A stretch of DNA of 64,000 nt from Agarivorans sp050870875 (GCF_050870875.2 NZ_CP194041.2:930001-994000), one strand, 5' to 3'. Positions 35,432-45,298 are shown, numbered from the stretch's first letter. Numbers and translations are program-made. The notes: generated from the sequence alone by a model not told the origin.

Positions 35432-36477
35432 TCAACCTTCATTGTTTTACCTAAACGACTACTTTCCATTGCCAATTCAATCAGTCGAATATTCCACAAT
35501 GCATCTTCTGCGGATACCGGAGGCGGCGTTCCATTACGAATCGCATCGGCCAGTTGCTGGTAAAAGTGTTGGTAATCGCCACACTCGGTTACCTCTGCTT
35601 GGGATGATGCTTCAAAGTATAAACGGCCGCATTGGTCTTGGTTTTCCTTACCCCAGTCCCTTGTATTAGGCAGTACACCTGCTTTTAATCTCTCTTCCTG
35701 TGGATCCAAACCTAATTTAATGTAATTCCCTCGATCCCCTTGAACATTGAAACGTAAGTTGGGACCTGCAGAAAATAATGAGGCGTTTAATCGCGCAAGT
35801 TTGTCTGGGTAATGTAGGGTTAAGTTAAAATAATCGATATTAGTCGAGCCTTCTCGCATTACTTTACACTGCGCTGTTACTGCTTCTGGTAAGCCGAATA
35901 GTTGTAAAGTCTGATCAATTAAATGGGGGCCTAAATCGAATAATATGCCGCCGCCGTCTTGGCTTTGTTCTCGCCAGCGTTGGCGAACGTTTGGTCTAAA
36001 ACGATCAAAGTGGGATTCAAAATGTTTGATATGACCCAGTTTGTTTTCTGCAATCAATTTTTTTATTGTCAGAAAATCACCATCCCAACGGCGATTGTGG
36101 TAAACACTTAATAGCAGATTTTTCTCTTCTGCTAAACGGATCAAAGTCTCACCATCCTCGATTTTAGTTACAAAGGGTTTTTCTAATAGAACATGTTTAT
36201 TATTTTCCAATGCCACTTTAGCCAGTGAGAAATGCACATCATTCGGAGCTGTAATAATCACTAACTGGGCTTCACTATTTTGCAACATCTCTTCCGCGGT
36301 AAAATAATGCTCCGCATGCGGCCACTCCTGTTGAACTATATTGCGTTGACTGCTGCTAATTGCCGAGACTTCGAATTCGGGTCGAGTATCGATAAAAGGA
36401 AGATGGAAGGTTTTTGCCGAGAAGCCATAGCCAACGATCGCCGTTTTAATCACACGGGTATTTATTTTATTGTTCAT
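35428..36477 (-). CDS. Gfo/Idh/MocA-family NAD(P)-dependent oxidoreductase (YdgJ-like)
   Basis: 349 residues. The Rossmann start VGYGFSAKTFHLPFI matches the YdgJ subgroup, EKPFVTKIEDG carries the conserved EKP, and GGGILFDLGPHLIDQ begins the C-terminal catalytic domain with the His. It oxidises or reduces a sugar, inositol or related polyol; substrate unknown. It sits between the regulator gene (11-bp overlap) and the UPF0303 gene, so the three form one transcript. Confidence 0.9.
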   Translation of the reverse strand: MNNKINTRVIKTAIVGYGFSAKTFHLPFIDTRPEFEVSAISSSQRNIVQQEWPHAEHYFTAEEMLQNSEAQLVIITAPNDVHFSLAKVALENNKHVLLEKPFVTKIEDGETLIRLAEEKNLLLSVYHNRRWDGDFLTIKKLIAENKLGHIKHFESHFDRFRPNVRQRWREQSQDGGGILFDLGPHLIDQTLQLFGLPEAVTAQCKVMREGSTNIDYFNLTLHYPDKLARLNASLFSAGPNLRFNVQGDRGNYIKLGLDPQEERLKAGVLPNTRDWGKENQDQCGRLYFEASSQAEVTECGDYQHFYQQLADAIRNGTPPPVSAEDALWNIRLIELAMESSRLGKTMKVE

Positions 36478-37249
36478 TGTTATTCCCTTTGCTTGTCTGA
36501 TTAACGACCAGAAGTTCTATTCCCTGTTTTTCAAAGGCGCTGAGTAAGTTTTGGCCGGGGGGCTGATCGGTGATGACCATATCGACTTTATCTAAACCAC
36601 AAATATGGTGGAAATTCTGCTGTTCAAATTTTTTACTGTCGCAAACTAAGATCAACTGTTGTGCCTGCTGAATCATCGCTTTTTTGATATCTGCTTCATC
36701 TTCACTCGAGGTTGATAAGCCAGATTCAGACAGTGCGCATACCCCTAAAAATACCTTATTAACTTGATATTCTAATAGTTGTTTAACGGCCTTGGGTCCT
36801 AAAATTGCCCTGTGGTAGTGATTTAGTTTTCCACCTAATAGTTGAACATGAATACTTTCTTTATCCGCGAGTACGGCTAAACAATCGATGGAATTGGTGA
36901 CCACCGTTGCTGGATTGGTTAAATATGTCGCCATCGCCGTTAAACTTGTTCCACTATCGACAATAATAAAATCATTTTCATTCACTAAATTTGCGGCGGC
37001 TTCGCCAATTGCCAGTTTACGGTCGCTCAATTGTTCACGTTGCAGGTAAGGTAATGTGCTTTCTTGCACAGGAACTAATATTGCTCCTCCTCGAATACGT
37101 TGCACATCTGCCAACTCACCAAGTTTGATTAAATCGCGTCTAGCGGAGTCTCGAGATATGTTGAAGTGCAGACAGATCTGTTCTGTCGTTAGTTTTTTAG
37201 CCTTTAACAGTAATGCATGTTGTGCGAGTAGGCGTTCGTCTTGAGTCAT
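36467..37249 (-). CDS. DeoR-family transcriptional repressor
   Basis: 260 residues. N-terminal HTH (LTTEQICLHFNISRDSARRDLIKLGE) is typical of DeoR sugar repressors. The C-terminal effector domain follows with IIVDSGTSLTAMATYL, VVTNSIDCLAVLA, LLGGKLNHYHRAILGP and SSEDEADIKKAMI, resembling domains that sense sugar phosphates. It is divergent from the aldo/keto reductase gene and leads the operon with the oxidoreductase. It most likely controls both directions through the inverted repeat in the intergenic region. Confidence 0.9.
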   Translation of the reverse strand: MTQDERLLAQHALLLKAKKLTTEQICLHFNISRDSARRDLIKLGELADVQRIRGGAILVPVQESTLPYLQREQLSDRKLAIGEAAANLVNENDFIIVDSGTSLTAMATYLTNPATVVTNSIDCLAVLADKESIHVQLLGGKLNHYHRAILGPKAVKQLLEYQVNKVFLGVCALSESGLSTSSEDEADIKKAMIQQAQQLILVCDSKKFEQQNFHHICGLDKVDMVITDQPPGQNLLSAFEKQGIELLVVNQTSKGNNNEQ

Positions 37250-37306
37250 TACATTCTCTTTTATGCCTTATGATTGCTTACGGTAACAAATTTTCACACT
37301 AAATTG

Positions 37307-37341
37307 TAAGTAAATTTAAGCTTTTAATTCAGTTTTACTTA
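37307..37341. promoter_or_regulatory. Candidate DeoR-type operator
   Basis: A perfect 8-bp inverted repeat TAAGTAAA (37307-37314)/TTTACTTA (37334-37341) lies in the 136-bp divergent intergenic region; GCTTAC (37277) and TTGCTTA (37345) resemble further half-sites. Position supports an operator for the adjacent DeoR regulator, by inference only. Confidence 0.45.
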
Positions 37342-37385
37342 GTATTGCTTATTTGTTATGGTGAATTAATTTCTAAGGAGGTGTT

Positions 37386-38345
37386 ATGTTTACTTCAACG
37401 ATGCCAAAAGTTGGTTTAGGACTATGGAAAATTGCCATCAAGGATTGTGCCCAAACGGTCTATGACGCGATCGCTGCCGGTTACCGACATTTAGATAGCG
37501 CTTGTGATTACGGTAATGAAAAAGAGGTTGGGCAAGGTATAGCAATGGCTCTTAAAGATGGCTTATGCACGCGTGAAGAGCTATGGGTTACCTCTAAGCT
37601 ATGGAATACCTACCATGCCCCGGAGCATGTAAAACCTGCATTAGAGAAATCGCTGGAAGATTTGGGTCTGGATTACCTTGATTTATATTTAATTCATTTC
37701 CCCATTGCACAAACTTTTATACCTTTTGCTGAACGATATCCACCAGGATGGTTATTTAACACCGATGATGAATCTCCAACGATGAGTCTTGCAGCTGTCT
37801 CGCTTCAGCAAACTTGGCAAGCAATGGAAAAACTTGTTGATGAGAAACGAGTCAAAGAGATTGGGGTTTGTAATTATAATTCGGCATTAATACATGACCT
37901 AATGAGCTATTCTCGGATTAAACCCTCGGTGTTGCAAATTGAATCGCATCCTTATAATACGCAGCAACGCTTAATTTCGATGTGTAAAAATTACAATATA
38001 GATGTGGTCGCTTTTTCCCCTTTAGGCGCTTTGTCATATTTAGAATTAGGTATGGCAGGTGAAAATGAAACGGTATTAGAACAACATGTGGTTCAAGCTG
38101 CTGCAAAACGTTTAAGAAAAACGCCTGCGCAAGTGGTATTGCGTTGGAACATTCAACGCGGATGTACAATTATTCCTAAAAGTAGCAAATTGGAACGACT
38201 TAAAGAAAACATTGCGCTATTTGATTTTGAATTATCAGAGCAAGAAATGGCGGCTATATCAGCCCTTAATCAGAATCGACGTTTCAACGATCCGGGGGAG
38301 TTTTGTCTTTCGGCATTTAATACGTTACACCCAATATATGATTAG
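37386..38345 (+). CDS. Aldo/keto reductase resembling yeast-type xylose reductase (AKR2)
   Basis: 319 residues. Catalytic tetrad visible: Asp in HLDSACDYGNEKEVG with Tyr in the same motif, Lys in VTSKLWN, and His in DLYLIHFPIA. The stretch IPFAERYPPGWLFN and FSPLGALSYLELG closely follow fungal xylose reductases (IHFPIAFKFVPIEEKYPPG), and IIPKSSKLERLKENI is the cofactor-site motif with Lys-Ser-Ser that often allows NADP(H). AAGGAGG gives a strong ribosome site. It probably reduces an aldose to its alditol, with the divergent oxidoreductase acting on a related sugar. Confidence 0.85.
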   Translation: MFTSTMPKVGLGLWKIAIKDCAQTVYDAIAAGYRHLDSACDYGNEKEVGQGIAMALKDGLCTREELWVTSKLWNTYHAPEHVKPALEKSLEDLGLDYLDLYLIHFPIAQTFIPFAERYPPGWLFNTDDESPTMSLAAVSLQQTWQAMEKLVDEKRVKEIGVCNYNSALIHDLMSYSRIKPSVLQIESHPYNTQQRLISMCKNYNIDVVAFSPLGALSYLELGMAGENETVLEQHVVQAAAKRLRKTPAQVVLRWNIQRGCTIIPKSSKLERLKENIALFDFELSEQEMAAISALNQNRRFNDPGEFCLSAFNTLHPIYD

Positions 38346-38531
38346 TTGCTGTTCAATTTGAATCACAAATAAAGGAAAAGTAAATTAAAACAAATGGACA
38401 TCCATCCTAGTTCTTATTTATTAATGGCTTGAGCTGTCACTCGAATATAAATAAATGAGTGCTTTAGATGGTTGTCCTATTTTCGATTTTCTGTTCGATT
38501 CAATAAGCTGTGGCCTAAGAGAAAAGAGTGT

Positions 38532-39032
38532 TCATCTGTCGTCAGCTTTTCGTTTTGAATGGGGGAGGGGGGTCTCTGGGTTGAGTTTTAATTCCATTGG
38601 TACAAAACGTATACCATTACGACTTTGCTCTGTGGAGAGAGGCTTAAATCCTAATTTTTCATAGAAACCCAAAGCGTTCACCGAGGCTTTGAGTTGAATT
38701 GACTCGGCTGAACAGCGCGCTAACATGCCCTCCACTAGGCGTCTGCCAATTCCATAACTTTGGTATTCTGATCTCACATAGAGCTGAGCAATGTAATTGC
38801 CATGTCGCCATGCAATATAGCCAACTAAGCGCTGGTCCACTAAGGCCTTGAGGCTGCAATAAATCTTGGGATCGCTTGCTTGAGTGATATCCTTGACGCG
38901 TGCAATACGCATTGCTTGCTGCCCTTGTGGATTTAAGTAGGGCACAACATTTGCCTCGTTTACCGATTCACCTAGTTGTAAAATGGCGGCCTGATCTTCA
39001 GGTCTAACTTCGGCAAGTACAATCTTCATCAT
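38532..39032 (-). CDS. GNAT-family N-acetyltransferase
   Basis: 166 residues. Acetyl-CoA motif A is YVRSEYQSYGIGRRLVEGML (Q-x-x-G-x-G type), followed by motif B NALGFYEKLGFKPL. Earlier GYIAWRHGNYIAQLYV forms the central strands. Substrate unknown. Two adjacent Met codons make the start ambiguous by one residue. Monocistronic. Confidence 0.85.
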   Translation of the reverse strand: MMKIVLAEVRPEDQAAILQLGESVNEANVVPYLNPQGQQAMRIARVKDITQASDPKIYCSLKALVDQRLVGYIAWRHGNYIAQLYVRSEYQSYGIGRRLVEGMLARCSAESIQLKASVNALGFYEKLGFKPLSTEQSRNGIRFVPMELKLNPETPLPHSKRKADDR

Positions 39033-39164
39033 CGTTCCGATTCAGTATCGATAGTCTATTGATGATTAAATGCTAAACCGTCATTGAAGACAATCAAAAG
39101 CACATAAAAATACAGATATCAGCGCCTTAGCGCTGATTCGAATTTGCCGAGAACTTGTACCGGT

Positions 39165-40082
39165 TTAACGGGCGATTTGGCTGGCGACGTTTTCAAGGCA
39201 TTTGCGAGCCGATGAGCTAACAGCCGACAGTTGAAAGAAACCGTGAATGACCCCTAAATAGCGTTCGCAGTAGGCTTCGACGCCATTGGCGACAAGTTTT
39301 TTATAGAGCTGCTCCCCTTCATCTCTTAGGGGATCGAATTCTGCCGTCACAATAGACGTTGGCGGCAAACCTGAGAGATCTTCGCGTAGCAAAGGCGATA
39401 TTTCAGGGTGATTTTTTGTGACCCCAGAATTGCCCAAATAAAGTTCAAATCCAGACAACAACATGGCTGCTGTAATCACAAAGTCTGTTCCATATTGTTG
39501 GTAGCTTGCTGATTGCCCATAAGCATCAAGCATGGGATATAGAAGAATTTGCTGACTTGGCAACCAATCGGCCTGCGTTTTTAGTCTTAAGCTGGTCACT
39601 AAAACCAAGTGAGCGCCAGCACTATCGCCAACAAAGACGATCCGCTTTGGATCTCCGCCGTATTTTTGAGCGTGCAGACGAATGAGTTGTGCAGCCTGAT
39701 AGGCGTCATCATGAGCTGCCGGATAACAATGTTCGGGAGCTAGTCGATACTGGACACACACTACAATACTGTTAGAGAGCTGAGCTAATTGCCGGAGTTG
39801 TTGCTGGTGAGTATTAAAACCACCACTGATGAAGCACCCCCCGTGAAAGTAAAGTGTAATGGGGAGCGAGGCCTCATTGGAGGGTTTAAATACCTTAAGG
39901 GTTATTTGGTCAAGCTGGTCAACAAACTCCTGATACATTTCTGGACCATCGCCAGCTAATACCGTGCTTTCGATATATCCTTGTCGTCTCTGGCTAATCG
40001 GCAGAGTTGACGGATTTGGCTTGTCTGATTGGATGAACGCTTCGACTAACGCTCTGATCCCTGGTTCAATTTGATTTAACAC
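39165..40082 (-). CDS. Alpha/beta hydrolase, hormone-sensitive-lipase family esterase
   Basis: 305 residues. The oxyanion-hole motif reads YFHGGCF (usually HGGG). The nucleophile elbow is GDSAGAH around residue 150, the acid lies in TAEFDPLRDEGE, and the His in GVIHGFFQ. This is the bacterial HSL (family IV) esterase pattern. It should cleave short acyl esters in the cytoplasm; natural substrate unknown. Confidence 0.9.
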   Translation of the reverse strand: MLNQIEPGIRALVEAFIQSDKPNPSTLPISQRRQGYIESTVLAGDGPEMYQEFVDQLDQITLKVFKPSNEASLPITLYFHGGCFISGGFNTHQQQLRQLAQLSNSIVVCVQYRLAPEHCYPAAHDDAYQAAQLIRLHAQKYGGDPKRIVFVGDSAGAHLVLVTSLRLKTQADWLPSQQILLYPMLDAYGQSASYQQYGTDFVITAAMLLSGFELYLGNSGVTKNHPEISPLLREDLSGLPPTSIVTAEFDPLRDEGEQLYKKLVANGVEAYCERYLGVIHGFFQLSAVSSSARKCLENVASQIAR

Positions 40083-40286
40083 CGTAACCTCCCATGAAGC
40101 GACTATTTAAGAGGGCCAATTATAGCGCCTATCAATAAAGCTGTATATATGTACAGTCTCAAGGCGTTTAACTTAAGCGATACTTTGCCAAGGCAGCGAT
40201 AGTTTGATATTGACTAAAATGCTTGCGGTAGGCTGATATTTACTGCTTAATCGGTGTCCATGTTTGATTATTGAGCTGTAATTCTG

Positions 40287-41216
40287 GTGAATGGACGCCC
40301 CTCTTCGCAACTATATCTTGGCTTGGCCTGCTCTGCATTGGCATCCTGTCTGTTTGCTTTTTTGCCTTGGTATATTCATTTTTTTCCACTTGAAGCTCAT
40401 AGTGGAAATTGGTTAGCTGCGCAACGAATTCTATGGAGTAGTGGTCTTATGCTGCTGTTGCTCAGCTTTACGGGTCAGCTGCCAAGCTTAGTGAGGCTGC
40501 TCCTCGATTGGCGAACATGGCCTCGTTTGTGGGCATCTGCATTGCTTGTTGGCATGCAGTTCTGGGTGTTTATTTGGGCTCCGGCTAACGGTCAAACCTT
40601 GGCTGTTGCGCTCGGCTATTTTTCGTTACCTATAATTTTGGTATTGGTCGGGCGTTTTGTTTATCAGGAAAACTTAAACTCAATGCAGTGGGCTGCGGTG
40701 AGTCTGGCTGGCGGCGGGGTTGCTTATGCTTACCTGCTCGCGGAAGGCTTGTCTTGGGTGATGTTGTTGGTGGCGTTTGGTTATCCGCTATATTTTATGT
40801 TACGTCGTAAATATGCGTTGCCGGGTCATATTGCCTTCTCTATTGATAACTTATTGCTGTTGCCTCTGGCCATTGCTTATTTGTGTTTTAATCTGCCCCC
40901 GGTTTGGTCTGCGGAAACCAGCTTAACGCTATTTGTCGATTACCCATGGATTTATTATTTGGGTTTGGGGATCGCGGGTACAATTCCAATGCTGCTATTT
41001 TTAGCGGCTTCTAACCGTTTGCCGCTTAGCTTGTTTGGTTTAATGGGGTATTTAGAGCCGCTATTGGTATTTGCTGTTGGTTGGCTATTGGGAGAGCGAC
41101 TGTCGCCGGAGCAATGGCCAACCTATATTTTGATCGTTTTGGCCTTGCTGTTGTTGGCCTTCGATGGGGGTAAGCGTAGTTTGCAAGGTCGTATATCGAT
41201 TAAGGCCTATAAGTAA
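40287..41216 (+). CDS. EamA/RarD-type drug/metabolite transporter
   Basis: 309 residues with about ten hydrophobic segments in two EamA repeats. The start LYLGLACSALASCLFAFLPWYIHFF and AAQRILWSS resemble RarD, whose role is not established. GTG start with a weak ribosome site. The 3' end overlaps the convergent EEP-family gene by 17 bp. Confidence 0.82.
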   Translation: MNGRPSSQLYLGLACSALASCLFAFLPWYIHFFPLEAHSGNWLAAQRILWSSGLMLLLLSFTGQLPSLVRLLLDWRTWPRLWASALLVGMQFWVFIWAPANGQTLAVALGYFSLPIILVLVGRFVYQENLNSMQWAAVSLAGGGVAYAYLLAEGLSWVMLLVAFGYPLYFMLRRKYALPGHIAFSIDNLLLLPLAIAYLCFNLPPVWSAETSLTLFVDYPWIYYLGLGIAGTIPMLLFLAASNRLPLSLFGLMGYLEPLLVFAVGWLLGERLSPEQWPTYILIVLALLLLAFDGGKRSLQGRISIKAYK

Positions 41217-42162
41217 AACTAGCTAATATTGGATGATGATCCCCGCCAACGGCAGCCAGTGCTTTGGCGGATTGAATAGAAAATTCATCCGAGGCTAAAA
41301 TGTGGTCGATCCGGGTTCCATGCCAAGTGGTATATTTGCTGTAATTAATGCCACTACCAGCGGTGTCGATTGCGTTCTGATAAGTCGATAAATATTTTTG
41401 ATAAAGTTTTTCTTGAACCGTCATATTAAAATCACCAGCGATAATGAAATCGCGATGTTGCTTGGCCCATGATCCCACTAGTGAAGTCTCCATGTTGCGG
41501 GCGAAGTGTAAATCAGCAAAAGCGTTCTTATCCACGTTGCGATGCAGCAAGCTAGTGATCGTTGAACGTGGTGTTTCTAAATGAATGTTCGCGAGGTGGA
41601 CGACTTGGTCATTTATCGTAGTTTGGTAAAATACCGCAAAGTTTCCCCAGCCGCCAAAGGTGCTGCGCGATATGCTGCCCTGATGCTCAAGGGGGGTTCG
41701 GCTTGCCGTACACAAGCTATCACAGTGTCGATACCAACGCGCATCAAATACTTTTTCGAGCAGGGCCAAATTTGATTCTTGCATAAACACAACATCGGGT
41801 TGATATTGCTCGACTAAATTGTGGATCTCTGCGGCATTGGCGCCGCCGCCGCTGTTTAATGTGAGGATACTCATCTCACCGCGTCGCTCGGATGGCCAAT
41901 GCAGCTGAATATCTTGAAATTGAAAGAATACTACTGCGCAGAGTGCCCAGCTCAAATATTGCCATTTGGATAACTGTTTTAGCACGAATAGTGGTAATAA
42001 ACTGAGGATGAGCAGCCACCACCGTGGTGAAAATAATAATAAATAACTAAGAGAGATACTAAAGGTCGTCTCTGGCCAATAGCCGAGTGTCATGATGAGT
42101 GTGGCGAGTAGTAAACTGAATAACGACAGGGTGATTGAGAAATACTTCAGTAATAAGCTCAT
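41200..42162 (-). CDS. Membrane-anchored endonuclease/exonuclease/phosphatase-family protein
   Basis: About 320 residues from the ATG at 42162; the longer frame begins with TTG. Three N-terminal membrane helices (to about residue 90) precede an EEP catalytic domain: LTLNSGGG, VVFMQESN (metal Glu), LANIHLETPRS, IIAGDFNMT, RIDHILAS and GGDHHPILASF. All catalytic positions are present. The soluble domain probably faces the periplasm and could act on phosphodiesters or phospholipid headgroups. Confidence 0.85.
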   Translation of the reverse strand: MSLLLKYFSITLSLFSLLLATLIMTLGYWPETTFSISLSYLLLFSPRWWLLILSLLPLFVLKQLSKWQYLSWALCAVVFFQFQDIQLHWPSERRGEMSILTLNSGGGANAAEIHNLVEQYQPDVVFMQESNLALLEKVFDARWYRHCDSLCTASRTPLEHQGSISRSTFGGWGNFAVFYQTTINDQVVHLANIHLETPRSTITSLLHRNVDKNAFADLHFARNMETSLVGSWAKQHRDFIIAGDFNMTVQEKLYQKYLSTYQNAIDTAGSGINYSKYTTWHGTRIDHILASDEFSIQSAKALAAVGGDHHPILASFTYRP

Positions 42163-42469
42163 TGTTAGCGGTTCATCCTTAAACAAACAAAAGGTGCCAT
42201 CGTGATCATGCGGAGTTTGGCTTTGATTTAATGGCGTTGATGAAATTTTAATTTAATCAACTTTAACTAAGCTACAGCCTACACTCTAATATGTAAATAA
42301 GTTGTAAATTGGTTTGCTCCATATATTGCTTTTAGTCTGATGATTTTTACGAATCAAGTTGATTTCGAGGGTTAACTAAGTGAATATCTTTCGACTTACT
42401 TGCTAATTATGTGTTCCGGTGATGAAACGCTCTATGTTTAAGAGCCACGACTGATAAGGCTAGATCAAT

Positions 42470-42751
42470 ATGGTGTTCGAGCTGCTGCTGATTTTTCTTG
42501 GAGCTTTGGCTTTGTTTCTATTCCGTCGAAGTTCCAGTGAGCGAGAATGGATGGATTTACCTTCGTATGATGAGTATCTGTCAAGTCATCCAGAGACAGC
42601 TTTAGCGACTGGTGCTCAGTGTTTCCATTGTCATAGTGAGCAAATTTGGGAGTATGGCGTGGATAGCCTTATGGATTATCGGCGTGAAAATGTCTGTTTA
42701 GCTTGCGGAACTCGCTTATGGCGGAGCGAGCAAGAAAGCCTTACGAAATAA
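42470..42751 (+). CDS. Small membrane-anchored zinc-ribbon protein
   Basis: 93 residues. An N-terminal hydrophobic helix (VFELLLIFLGALALFLF) precedes a soluble part with two CxxC pairs (QCFHCHSEQIW and NVCLACGTRLW), a zinc-ribbon layout. No family recognised. The start ATG lies in AATATGGTG without a strong ribosome site. Confidence 0.6.
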   Translation: MVFELLLIFLGALALFLFRRSSSEREWMDLPSYDEYLSSHPETALATGAQCFHCHSEQIWEYGVDSLMDYRRENVCLACGTRLWRSEQESLTK

Positions 42752-42871
42752 GCCAGCGACTGCTCGCCCATCTTCTTCAAACTTTTCTCCACTATAGCCC
42801 ATTGATCATTGTTTGTGATGACCAGCCAATTCGCTTAGGCCATCTTTCTATATATCAGATATCCTAAAATA

Positions 42872-43005
42872 CTTGGTATTGCTTGGTATTGCTTGGTGAT
42901 GATCTTCACTCTAGCCTTGATGCTTGATTGGGCTGGCACGCCTTCCATTCTAAGTGGAACCTAATCTTGCGGCCAGATAACTAGATAAACAGATAGATAA
43001 CTAGA
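42872..43005. repeat. Short tandem repeats in 287-bp intergenic gap
   Basis: CTTGGTATTG occurs twice in tandem (42872-42891) with a third partial copy. AGATAACTAGA occurs at 42975-42985 and 42995-43005. Both are low-complexity duplications typical of replication slippage; nothing else is seen in the gap 42752-43038. Confidence 0.6.
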
Positions 43006-43038
43006 CAGCCACCGCAACTAGCGATTGTCCTTCGACAG

Positions 43039-44088
43039 TTATATCGTTTTAATGGTCGAGCATTCGGTGAATGGCTTGGTTTCGTTAGGTGTCTTTATAT
43101 GCCTCGGCCAAGTGTGCTTGCGTCCGGCTTGTTTGGCCAAATACATCGCTTGGTCGGCGCGTTCTAACCAGTCGTCAATGTTTTCGCTGGCTATCACGCT
43201 GGCTACGCCTGCACTAAAACTAATGGTTTGTTGATTAGGAGGAGCAGAGGGCTGGGCGAGTTGTTGTAGCAGCTGTTCACTGACGTGGTAGGCTTGGCTA
43301 AAATCTGTGTTTGGCAAAAGAATGAGAAACTCTTCTCCGCCAAAGCGAAATACTTGATCGCTGACTCGTACATTGTTTTGTAAATAAGTGGCAAACCAAA
43401 CCAAAACTTTATCCCCGACATTATGGCCATGTTGATCATTCACTTGTTTAAAGAAATCGATATCTAACATGATGATACTACTGACAACATTGTTATGTTT
43501 ATAGTGTTGTTTTGCGATTAGTAGTTCCTCGTATAGGGCGCGGCGGTTATAGCAGCGAGTCAGGGTATCCTTAAAGGCGAGTTCTTTTAATTCGGTGTTT
43601 TGTTTCATTAGTAACCGAGCTAAACCCCAAGCAAAAAAATGTGACACGATTACGCTAAGGCTAAAGCGCTGGGCGATATGGCTGCCCAAGTGCTGAAAGC
43701 TTAATCCAATCGCTGCGAGACTGAGCGCCATAACGAGACGCTCGGCCAGTTTTAAGGGCAGGCGAACAAAGCAAGCTAGAATTAATGGCGGAACAAAAAA
43801 CTCACCATGCATTTCGGGAAGAATTAAGGCCAGCAGTACTGGTGGAATCGCTAATAATAGAAACCAGAAATCGGCGACTTTATAATCTTGGGAGTTGGGC
43901 CGAGTGAGCATTAAGTAAACCGATGCCAGCAGAGTAGACATGCAAGGGAGAATGATGATCCCAAACAAAAAGTTATTATAGAAAATATGATGGATAGAAA
44001 AATACACGCAGGGAAACAGCCCAGCCACGTGCATCATTAGACTTATTTTCTTTTCTGGAAAATTCGCGGGAGCCCATTGAGATAACAT
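43039..44088 (-). CDS. Membrane diguanylate cyclase (GGEEF)
   Basis: 349 residues. The first ~175 residues form a membrane sensor of several helices (VAGLFPCVYFSIHHIFY to VSHFFAWGLARLLM). The GGDEF domain follows with DTLTRCYNRRALYEEL, LDIDFFKQVNDQHGHNVGDKVL and the active site RFGGEEFLILLP. An I-site RxxD (RVSD) stands five residues before it. It makes c-di-GMP and is probably product-inhibited. The signal is unknown. Single gene. Confidence 0.93.
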   Translation of the reverse strand: MLSQWAPANFPEKKISLMMHVAGLFPCVYFSIHHIFYNNFLFGIIILPCMSTLLASVYLMLTRPNSQDYKVADFWFLLLAIPPVLLALILPEMHGEFFVPPLILACFVRLPLKLAERLVMALSLAAIGLSFQHLGSHIAQRFSLSVIVSHFFAWGLARLLMKQNTELKELAFKDTLTRCYNRRALYEELLIAKQHYKHNNVVSSIIMLDIDFFKQVNDQHGHNVGDKVLVWFATYLQNNVRVSDQVFRFGGEEFLILLPNTDFSQAYHVSEQLLQQLAQPSAPPNQQTISFSAGVASVIASENIDDWLERADQAMYLAKQAGRKHTWPRHIKTPNETKPFTECSTIKTI

Positions 44089-44181
44089 CAGGTTAACGGT
44101 CCCTTCTTGGTTGTTGGTTAATCCTTACTGAATAACCATACTGCCTTTTAACTGTAAACTTAAGTTGTCACTTTAGTCAAA

Positions 44182-45117
44182 TTATTGATTATATTTTTTT
44201 GACATTACCCTCACCGTTCTGATGCCCGGTAATAATTTGCAGGTTTGCTGTTGTAATAATTGTAAAAATGCTTGTAAGGCTGGGGCGTTTCTCAGGCTTA
44301 ATGGGTAAGCTGCGTACATTGGTCGCCATAAGGCTTGCTGCAATGGCAGGGCACATATTAACCGTTGTTTTACATAGTGATCAACTGCCCAATAAGGCAT
44401 CGCGGCAATGCCCATATCAGCGGCTACCATTTGCACTAACATCGCTGGATTATCGGCGTGTTTACGGTGTTTCATCTGAAGATTCTCGGGCGTTAAAACA
44501 AAGTTGTATATGTCTAAACGTTGCGGATTTACTGGGTAACTGATTAGTGTATGTGGACAGAGATCAGCGGCGCTAAGCTCAGTTTTACTGCTGAGTGGAT
44601 GCGTTAATGGGCAAATGATGACCATTTCATATTCGAATAGAGGTTGGTAGTGGATGTCCTCCTGCGGTGAAACTTGAGAGGTCAGCAATAAATCAGTTTC
44701 GCCTTGCTGTAATAGCGGCAGCCCATCGTAGTTTAGGTCTTGGCAAAGGTTACTTACAACCTCTGGCCAAGCTTGTTTAAATTGTTGCAGGCTTGGCAAT
44801 AACCATTGGAAACAAGCATGGCAATCAACGCTGATGTTGAGCCTGCTTGAATGCTGGTTGCCGCTAATTAATGTTTGTTCTAGCTGGCCTATAAGGGGCA
44901 AAACCTGTTCGGCGAGCGCCAGCACTTGCTTGCCGGGTTCGGTTAATTGTATCGCTTGTCTTTTCCTAAGTAGTAAGTGGACGCCAAGCTTTTGTTCCAA
45001 ACCCTTGAGTTGATGAGAGAGAGCCGATTCACTAACAAATAGTTTGGCTGCGGCGCTTTTCATCGAAGGGCTGCTGGCAAGGGCTTGTAGGCTACGTAAG
45101 TGTTTAATTTCTAACAT
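44182..45117 (-). CDS. metR: LysR-family regulator MetR
   Basis: 311 residues. N-terminal winged HTH LRSLQALASSPSMKSAAAKLFVSESALSHQLKGLEQKLG, then a LysR substrate-binding domain with VDCHACFQWLLPSLQQF and ADMGIAAMPYWAV, both typical of MetR. MetR activates metE and related genes with homocysteine as coactivator. Divergent from metE with two perfect TGAA-N5-TTCA boxes between them. Confidence 0.95.
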   Translation of the reverse strand: MLEIKHLRSLQALASSPSMKSAAAKLFVSESALSHQLKGLEQKLGVHLLLRKRQAIQLTEPGKQVLALAEQVLPLIGQLEQTLISGNQHSSRLNISVDCHACFQWLLPSLQQFKQAWPEVVSNLCQDLNYDGLPLLQQGETDLLLTSQVSPQEDIHYQPLFEYEMVIICPLTHPLSSKTELSAADLCPHTLISYPVNPQRLDIYNFVLTPENLQMKHRKHADNPAMLVQMVAADMGIAAMPYWAVDHYVKQRLICALPLQQALWRPMYAAYPLSLRNAPALQAFLQLLQQQTCKLLPGIRTVRVMSKKYNQ

Positions 45118-45215
45118 AAGTTCAACAGAGTACCAGTGCTATTAGCGATTAAGTCGCAAGCTTAGGAGCTTGGACTTTGCTTGTATAGTTAGCGGCGATT
45201 TTAGTTTCCTTAAAT

Positions 45216-45228
45216 TGAATTAAATTCA
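45216..45228. promoter_or_regulatory. MetR box 1
   Basis: TGAATTAAATTCA fits the MetR consensus TGAA-N5-TTCA perfectly. Near the metR side of the intergenic region, so probably used for autoregulation as well. Confidence 0.85.
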
Positions 45229-45298
45229 TTTTAAATGCTCTTGATGTTAAATCATGGCTGTATACGTAGTCCTAACTTCCATTTTATGCTTTCTAAAT

